From: Mortierella sp. BCC40632
Lineage: Eukaryota; Mortierellomycota; Mortierellomycetes; Mortierellales; Mortierellaceae
NCBI GenBank assembly: GCA_011634665.1
Contig: WAEK01000006.1
Span: 2,178,501 to 2,242,500 of the forward strand
Length of the DNA stretch: 64,000 nucleotides
Reading direction: 5' to 3'
The position numbers and the translations under genes are program-made. Of this stretch, positions 58,697 to 64,000 are shown one piece after another. The notes under the pieces are model-generated. The model was not told the DNA's origin. It made no database searches and was given only the letters and a program-made list of their open reading frames with translations. Within the stretch, counting starts at the first letter, position 1, and the number at the start of each line of letters is the position of its first letter.

Positions 58697-59086
58697 GCAG
58701 GCCTAGAAAAGAATCGGTAGAATCATGAGACCTATTACTAGAGAACATGCCGTTTGGCAACAACAAAAAATGAAGAATATGTTTTTTTTTTTTTTTTTTT
58801 TAGGTGGGAAAGGGGGGAGATCCAGAACAAGTATGCTCACAGCAGGTATTTCCAGGGGAAGAAGACATCAAAATATGATTTGCGTCTATCGTCTAAATGG
58901 TCTAATGCTTTTTATTATACAAGGGTGCGTTTTTTTTCTTTTTCTTTTTCGTTTCTTTCTTTCTTTCCAAGGGAAAAAGGAACCTCCACTTGACTAGTCT
59001 GTTGAATCTGATTACACTCTCTTTCTATCCATTTTTTTTTTCTTTCTTTCTAAAAAAATCTCAATGATGTTGTTGTTCTTGTTGTT
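58697..59086. other. convergent 3' intergenic region
   Basis: Between the stops of the membrane-protein gene (+) and the PPR gene (-). It contains T runs (about 58781-58801, 58929-58960, 59031-59041) and an ordinary spacer. No gene is seen. Confidence 0.6.
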
Positions 59087-62000
59087 TTACGCCAGACGAC
59101 GGGGGGCGCGAGGGCTCGAACCACCTCTTTGAGAACCTGATTGGCGATCGTCAAGCAAATGACGTCGTTCCATATCCTTCATCACAGCCCGAAGAAGTCG
59201 CCATTGACGGAATCCATCAAACTTCTTGACAGGCCCTCTAGGCTTTTCATTTTGGCTTAGCGGTGGTGGTGAGGGTACATGCTTGGATGACTTGGAAGAG
59301 TGCTCGGGACGAGATCCAGAAGATGACGCATATTCGACCGTGCCAGACTTGTCCGAGACACCCCATGCATCTGTCGAGGCGTCTGTTGGCGTAAAAGCCC
59401 CACCATACCAATTACCAGCATGCTGAGACGTCGCAGCAACCAACATACCACTGTTCAATGCCTCAAGAACCTTGGGGTACTCTGTTCGGACTTGACTCCA
59501 AAGAACATTACGATGGTGATCATCTAGACCCTTGAATGGGTTAGGGTATGTCCCAATCTTGGCCTCGATCAGTTTCTTTTGTCGCTCTAGACGTCTTTTC
59601 TGGAGAGACGCAGTCGAGGAAGCATCATCGGTCGAGGCGCCAGAAGACTCGGACGAAGGGAGATCGTTTACCATCGGGCTGAGCATATAGTTTCGGATAA
59701 GACCTCCACGCCGATCACCCTCCTTCACCAAGAGCTGTTCGAGAGCATCTGCTAATGCTGCAAATGTTCTTGGTCGAGGATAAAACAAGGTCGTTGGTCT
59801 CTTAGAGACTTTTTCTTCTACAGGAATCGACTCGAGGGGTACTTCTTCAAAGGCCCCACGACCTTTGTACGTGCCTTGGGTCGGTCTTTGCCCAGAAGCA
59901 GAGGGATTCATGTCCCCTGCACGCGCATGCTCCATAGTTCGGCGATCAGTAAAGTCCAAATCATCCATGTCACCTAGAAGCAACCGTTCCTGTAATACCT
60001 GACAGGCATCCAGCACAAGTCCGTTTCTTGCAAGAGCAATACAATAGTCGTTCCAATTGGATGAATCAAACTCAAACCCGAGCTTCTCCAATTCGCTCCA
60101 GAGCACTTTGGCCTCTTGAACTCTTCCAGAGTAACAAAGCGAGTCGAGCGAGATCGAGACGGGTCGCTGAAGTAGTCTTTGCAACTTGGCAGCTTTGGTC
60201 GACAATCGATCTTGTATCCATTCCACCACGGGTTTCTTGCTTGGTCTCATCGACTCTGGTCGTCCCATTTCTATTGTCCAGTACGTCTTGAAGCGATCAA
60301 AGAGTTGGTTCCAGATAGCCAGCACATTGTCGACATCGCCTACACGACGGAAACCGTCCATCAAAATAGTAAAAGTGATGGTGTTGGGTTCAAGTCCTCG
60401 AGCCCTCATCTCGTTAAAGACTTCTTGCGCCGCCAGGATGTTTCCTTCTTTAGCATAGGCATCCAGGAGTGGTGTGTAGAGCATCAGAGGTGCAGGTCTG
60501 GCGGACAATCTGAGCGGCTTTCTCTCTGTTCCTATCCGTGACAAGTTTCCATCCTTGGCTTGGAGCATGGCTGAGGCAGCTTCAGGGTCAACTTCGAGGG
60601 CACTAGCATGATCTTGTTCTGGCTCTACGTCGTCTCCATCGCTTCCAATAAAAGGCGAATCATCACCTTCGACCAGGACCAGACCACGGCTTGACATGAG
60701 CTTGTCCAGAACGGCACGGCCTTTGCTTTTCTCGCCTCGACGTACATAGGCTTGCATCAGGATTGCATAGGTCATAAAGTTTGGAACCAGGCCCGAACGC
60801 AACATGGATTGATACACATCTAGAGCCTCTTTCATGTTGCCCCGGTCCGTGTATCCCTTCATTAGGATCGTTTGTGCAAGGACATTGTTTCCAAACCCAT
60901 CCTCTTCCATGTTGGCATACAGTCGCCTGGCTGCCTGCATATCTCCATCCTTGACAAGTCCAAAGAGTAGATTGGAATAGATATAACTGTTGGGTCTCAA
61001 TCCTTCAGCACGCATCGAATCGTAGATGGAAAGCATCTGAGTCAAGTCGCCCCGACGGGCATAGGCGCTGAGAAGAGTTCCAAACGTGATCTCGTTGGGC
61101 ATGATACCCACCTGAATCATTTCCCTGTACACAGCCTGAGCACTCAACATATCCTCCATGGTACAGTACACATGGATCATTGAACTGTACACATGAGCAT
61201 TCGGTACAACCCTGTGGATCGACACCATCTCGTTCCAAAAGGCCTCTGCACCCTCGCCGTCACCACGGGCCGCAAATAAGCTAAGAATGCTGGAGAAGGT
61301 ATATTGATCTGGCTGGACTTTCTTTTCATTCATGGATCGGAACACTTTGAATGCCCCATCAAGATCGCCGTGTCGCTGAAAGGTCCTGATCAGTAAATTA
61401 TAGTTGACAGTGTTGGGCTCGATCTGTTGGGAAAGGTCATTAAAGAGAGAGGTACTCCGCTCGGGATCATTAGACAAACTCTGGAGGAGAGCACTGAGAG
61501 TATATTCATTCGAACGGACACCACTGGCGTTCATCTGATCCACGAGTTGTCGAGTCATTTGAAAGTCGCCCATTTTGCCCACTGCCTCAAGCATCGGTCC
61601 AAATGTTTGTTCGATCGGCGGCAATCCCTCGTCCAGAATCTTTTGGTATGCCTGTTGAGCCTCTCTCAGGTTTCCGGCTTTGGAATGAGCATCGATAATG
61701 GCCGAGTACGTGTCCTCCAAAGGCTCGAGACCCTGTCGTCCCATTCGATCCAATGTTGTGTTCATGTAATCAAACAGACCCTCGCGACCGAAACGATGCA
61801 CTGAGGTCGTGTAGAACTTGTGACTGAACTGGAATCCCTCGCGCAAAAGTTGGGCCATGGTCGAATACACAGAGTCGTACAATCCACGGTCCAACATAAA
61901 TACTAAAAGACTCTCGATCAGCTTGGGACCCACTCCACCTCTTGCCTCATCTCCAATCCAGGGAGCCATGATCTTGGCTAGACTCTCTGCCTTATCCTTG

Positions 62001-63286
62001 CGACTCTGAAAGTAAGTTGAATATCCATCCACATCCAGTTTTGCTTTGGTGAGTTGAACATAAAGCTCTGTAAGACGTTTCATCTCCATGTTGGAATCAC
62101 ACAGTTGAATGTTTTCTGCAATGAAGCGACGACGTCCCTGGATTTGCCACATGAGTGCCTTGATCGATTCAGCAGGCATCTGATCGATCGCTTGACGCAT
62201 CAAGATCATATAAGCCTCCTGTGGAAGTTGTTTCCCGATCTCGTTAATATCAACCGCCACCTGGAGCATCATCTCTAATGCATCTTCTGTCCGGTGAGAG
62301 GCATTGAGAAGTTGAAAGAGTACCACCACATCACCACTTTGCAATAGGTTCAGTGCCTCTGCCTTGACCACTCGATTGTAGGCTCCCATCAACCGAGGAA
62401 CGTCTGCTCGGAGCAGAGTCTGTTGTCGTAGATCTGCCACGATGGATCGCTTCTCACCCAAGCTGAGCTCGGAACCAAGTGCACCATCCTTTGGATAGAA
62501 GGATCGTCTAGGCGTGGTGGAGTGTACATTCCTCCGATTCTTTAGATACCCCAGATCCCTAAGCGCCCTGGATCCTGAGCGTCGTGTTGACCCCGATAAA
62601 GACATGACAAACATTTGGTTCCTTGGAGGTTGGATCGGCTCCGATGATGAGATACAATGCTGGATCGAAGTGGAGGAGGAACCATGACTGGATCGAGAGG
62701 ACGTGGCCATGACTGAAGATTTCTTGCCACGTTGGATATTGTCGACCATAATGCATGGAGGTGAACCCATGAGTGATTGTTGCGAAAGTCCCTCCCTTTG
62801 AGTACAATTCCATAGAGCTTCAGAGGTGGCAGTAGAAGAGTGCGTCGTGTTGTCAGCACAGGCCTTGACAGAAAAGGAACGATGCGCTACAGTGGCATGT
62901 CGATGAGGGTGATGGTGGCAATGAGGGTGGTGCGCAGTTGTCTGGAGTTGTTGTTGGAGAGGAAGACTCTGATGAGTCAAGGTCCTGGATCGTCGAAGTC
63001 CAGATTGACAAGAGTGATTAAAAAAGACACCCCATGATAGATCCGTGGACTGCTGTGACCTTGATGAAGACGAAGACGCGGTAGGCAACGACGGAAGCGA
63101 TGATAGTGACGTTGAGGGGGACGCGATGTTACTACTGGAAGAAAAAGTTCTAGGAGATTGTCCACTGGGTGATGATCTTGCACGAATCCTGCGCCGTGGT
63201 AGTCCAGAGAGATAACGAACAGATCGTGAAGGAATATCCTTTGCTACTGTCAGCACGTTGGCTGCCCGACTTGAGGGATAGGACAT
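59087..63286 (-). CDS. pentatricopeptide repeat (PPR) protein
   Basis: A single open frame of 1399 residues starting at the ATG 63286. The N-terminus (RAANVLTVAKDIPSRSVRYL, then RRRIRARS) is basic and lacks acids, fitting mitochondrial import. From about residue 505 to 875, consecutive 35-residue PPR motifs are clear: DTYSAIIDAHSKAGNLREA, YNLLIRTFQRHGDLDGA, YTFSSILSLFAARGDGEGA, EITFGTLLSAYARRGDL, YIYSNLLFGLVKDGDMQAA and MTYAILMQAYVRRGEKSKG. At least two more lie at about 930-1000 (LYTPLLDAYAKEGNILAA). PPR proteins bind organellar RNA for processing, stability or translation; the target is unknown. The C-terminal 350 residues look disordered apart from short conserved segments. Intronless, like the Myb and F-box genes. 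Confidence 0.92.
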   Translation of the reverse strand: MSYPSSRAANVLTVAKDIPSRSVRYLSGLPRRRIRARSSPSGQSPRTFSSSSNIASPSTSLSSLPSLPTASSSSSRSQQSTDLSWGVFFNHSCQSGLRRSRTLTHQSLPLQQQLQTTAHHPHCHHHPHRHATVAHRSFSVKACADNTTHSSTATSEALWNCTQREGLSQQSLMGSPPCIMVDNIQRGKKSSVMATSSRSSHGSSSTSIQHCISSSEPIQPPRNQMFVMSLSGSTRRSGSRALRDLGYLKNRRNVHSTTPRRSFYPKDGALGSELSLGEKRSIVADLRQQTLLRADVPRLMGAYNRVVKAEALNLLQSGDVVVLFQLLNASHRTEDALEMMLQVAVDINEIGKQLPQEAYMILMRQAIDQMPAESIKALMWQIQGRRRFIAENIQLCDSNMEMKRLTELYVQLTKAKLDVDGYSTYFQSRKDKAESLAKIMAPWIGDEARGGVGPKLIESLLVFMLDRGLYDSVYSTMAQLLREGFQFSHKFYTTSVHRFGREGLFDYMNTTLDRMGRQGLEPLEDTYSAIIDAHSKAGNLREAQQAYQKILDEGLPPIEQTFGPMLEAVGKMGDFQMTRQLVDQMNASGVRSNEYTLSALLQSLSNDPERSTSLFNDLSQQIEPNTVNYNLLIRTFQRHGDLDGAFKVFRSMNEKKVQPDQYTFSSILSLFAARGDGEGAEAFWNEMVSIHRVVPNAHVYSSMIHVYCTMEDMLSAQAVYREMIQVGIMPNEITFGTLLSAYARRGDLTQMLSIYDSMRAEGLRPNSYIYSNLLFGLVKDGDMQAARRLYANMEEDGFGNNVLAQTILMKGYTDRGNMKEALDVYQSMLRSGLVPNFMTYAILMQAYVRRGEKSKGRAVLDKLMSSRGLVLVEGDDSPFIGSDGDDVEPEQDHASALEVDPEAASAMLQAKDGNLSRIGTERKPLRLSARPAPLMLYTPLLDAYAKEGNILAAQEVFNEMRARGLEPNTITFTILMDGFRRVGDVDNVLAIWNQLFDRFKTYWTIEMGRPESMRPSKKPVVEWIQDRLSTKAAKLQRLLQRPVSISLDSLCYSGRVQEAKVLWSELEKLGFEFDSSNWNDYCIALARNGLVLDACQVLQERLLLGDMDDLDFTDRRTMEHARAGDMNPSASGQRPTQGTYKGRGAFEEVPLESIPVEEKVSKRPTTLFYPRPRTFAALADALEQLLVKEGDRRGGLIRNYMLSPMVNDLPSSESSGASTDDASSTASLQKRRLERQKKLIEAKIGTYPNPFKGLDDHHRNVLWSQVRTEYPKVLEALNSGMLVAATSQHAGNWYGGAFTPTDASTDAWGVSDKSGTVEYASSSGSRPEHSSKSSKHVPSPPPLSQNEKPRGPVKKFDGFRQWRLLRAVMKDMERRHLLDDRQSGSQRGGSSPRAPRRLA

Positions 63287-64000
63287 TGAAGGGGGATCCG
63301 ATTACTTGAACTCGTACTGGGAGCCCTTTCTTTCTTTCTTTTTTTTTTTTCTTTTTTCTTTATGGAAACAGGACAATGTTGATCAAGGGTTAGTTGTACT
63401 GAGGCAAGGAAATGATCATGGCTATGAGGAATAGAGACATGTAATGAAAAAGAGGTTGGATGGTTACAGGGGCACGGCACCCACCTGATTTGCTGGGAAA
63501 TCGAGAAATGGAGGGAAATCGGGAAGGGATGCCAGGTAGTTTTAAAAAAGAAATAAGAAAAAGAAAAAGAAAAAAAAAATCCTAGCGTCGTTGTTGTTGT
63601 GTTCTTCTTTTCTTCTTGTGCAGTAAGCCCTGGAAAAGTGATGAATGGTTGACACGGAGAGCCAGACAATGCTCTATCGTTTGCTGAGAGAAGGGAGGAG
63701 GGAGGAGGAGGGGACGACTGTGAACAAACCGACGAACGGAATGAATGACAGGGTGATCTAGGCCCGTCTTAGTTTCGAGTGGTCAGTCCTCGGTGCCTCA
63801 TCCGCGTCTGTGGCTTTTGTTATTCCAGAATTGGGAACTCCTTCACTTTTTTGGTTCAGCACAAAGGGGAGAAGGGTGCCTGGAAAAGGAGGATCCATCG
63901 AACAAGGTGCGATTTTTTAAGGGGCAAACGCTCAAGAAGGGCCATGCAGGTCTCACTCTTCTTTCCCGTCTCCGGCGCATGTCCAAATCAAGTCAGGATA
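63287..64000. other. right-edge region upstream of the PPR gene
   Basis: It holds TTTCTTTCTTT repeats (63325-63360), an A/G-rich stretch (63545-63580) and a GGAGGGAGGA run (about 63690-63712). No coding region is recognisable. This is probably the PPR promoter and the start of a neighbouring regulatory region. Confidence 0.5.

Overview
The window is nuclear DNA of a filamentous fungus. I infer an early-diverging lineage, most likely Mortierellomycotina/Mucoromycota, without species resolution. Genes have many short GT-AG introns plus two GC-AG introns. The proteins include a leukotriene-A4-hydrolase-type aminopeptidase, Mgs1/WRNIP1, SKP1, eIF4E, CDC7, EFG1, a fungal F-box/LRR protein and a long PPR protein. 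Leaders are pyrimidine-rich, and introns and spacers carry long T or A homopolymers and CT/GA microsatellites. No rRNA, tRNA, CRISPR or intact transposon was seen. Exon limits were assigned by eye from splice sites, reading phase and conserved protein motifs.

Layout. 1-1264: left spacer with a doubtful terminal exon. 1265-3595 (+): LTA4H-like aminopeptidase, convergent with an F-box protein (3867-6287, -). 8229-11511 (+): membrane-anchored glycosyltransferase-like protein behind a long pyrimidine-rich leader, convergent with an ALDH3-type aldehyde dehydrogenase (11949-14070, -). 14071-17577: gene-poor, with a frame-broken coding relic. 17578-34153 (+): five tandem copies of a class-C beta-lactamase-fold serine hydrolase, with repeated flanks and mosaic identity between copies. 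34327-37201 (+): MGS1. 37469-38520 (+): SKP1. 39227-41176 (-): eIF4E-family protein. 42580-45891 (+): CDC7-like kinase. 46884-51863 (+): large secreted subtilase. 52144-53702 (-): EFG1. 53871-56717 (-): multi-Myb protein. 57845-58696 (+): small membrane protein. 59087-63286 (-): PPR protein.

Functionally the right half holds core housekeeping genes: DNA replication and damage tolerance (MGS1, CDC7), ubiquitin ligase scaffold (SKP1), translation (eIF4E), rRNA processing (EFG1) and probably organelle RNA metabolism (PPR). The array at 17.5-34.2 kb is the accessory part and the most dynamic locus. All five members keep the SxxK, YxN and HxG catalytic motifs and an identical four-exon structure. 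Copies 1-3 are very recent and copies 4-5 older. The flanks suggest a larger ancestral unit that has shed or decayed other sequence. The substrate of these hydrolases cannot be read from the sequence.
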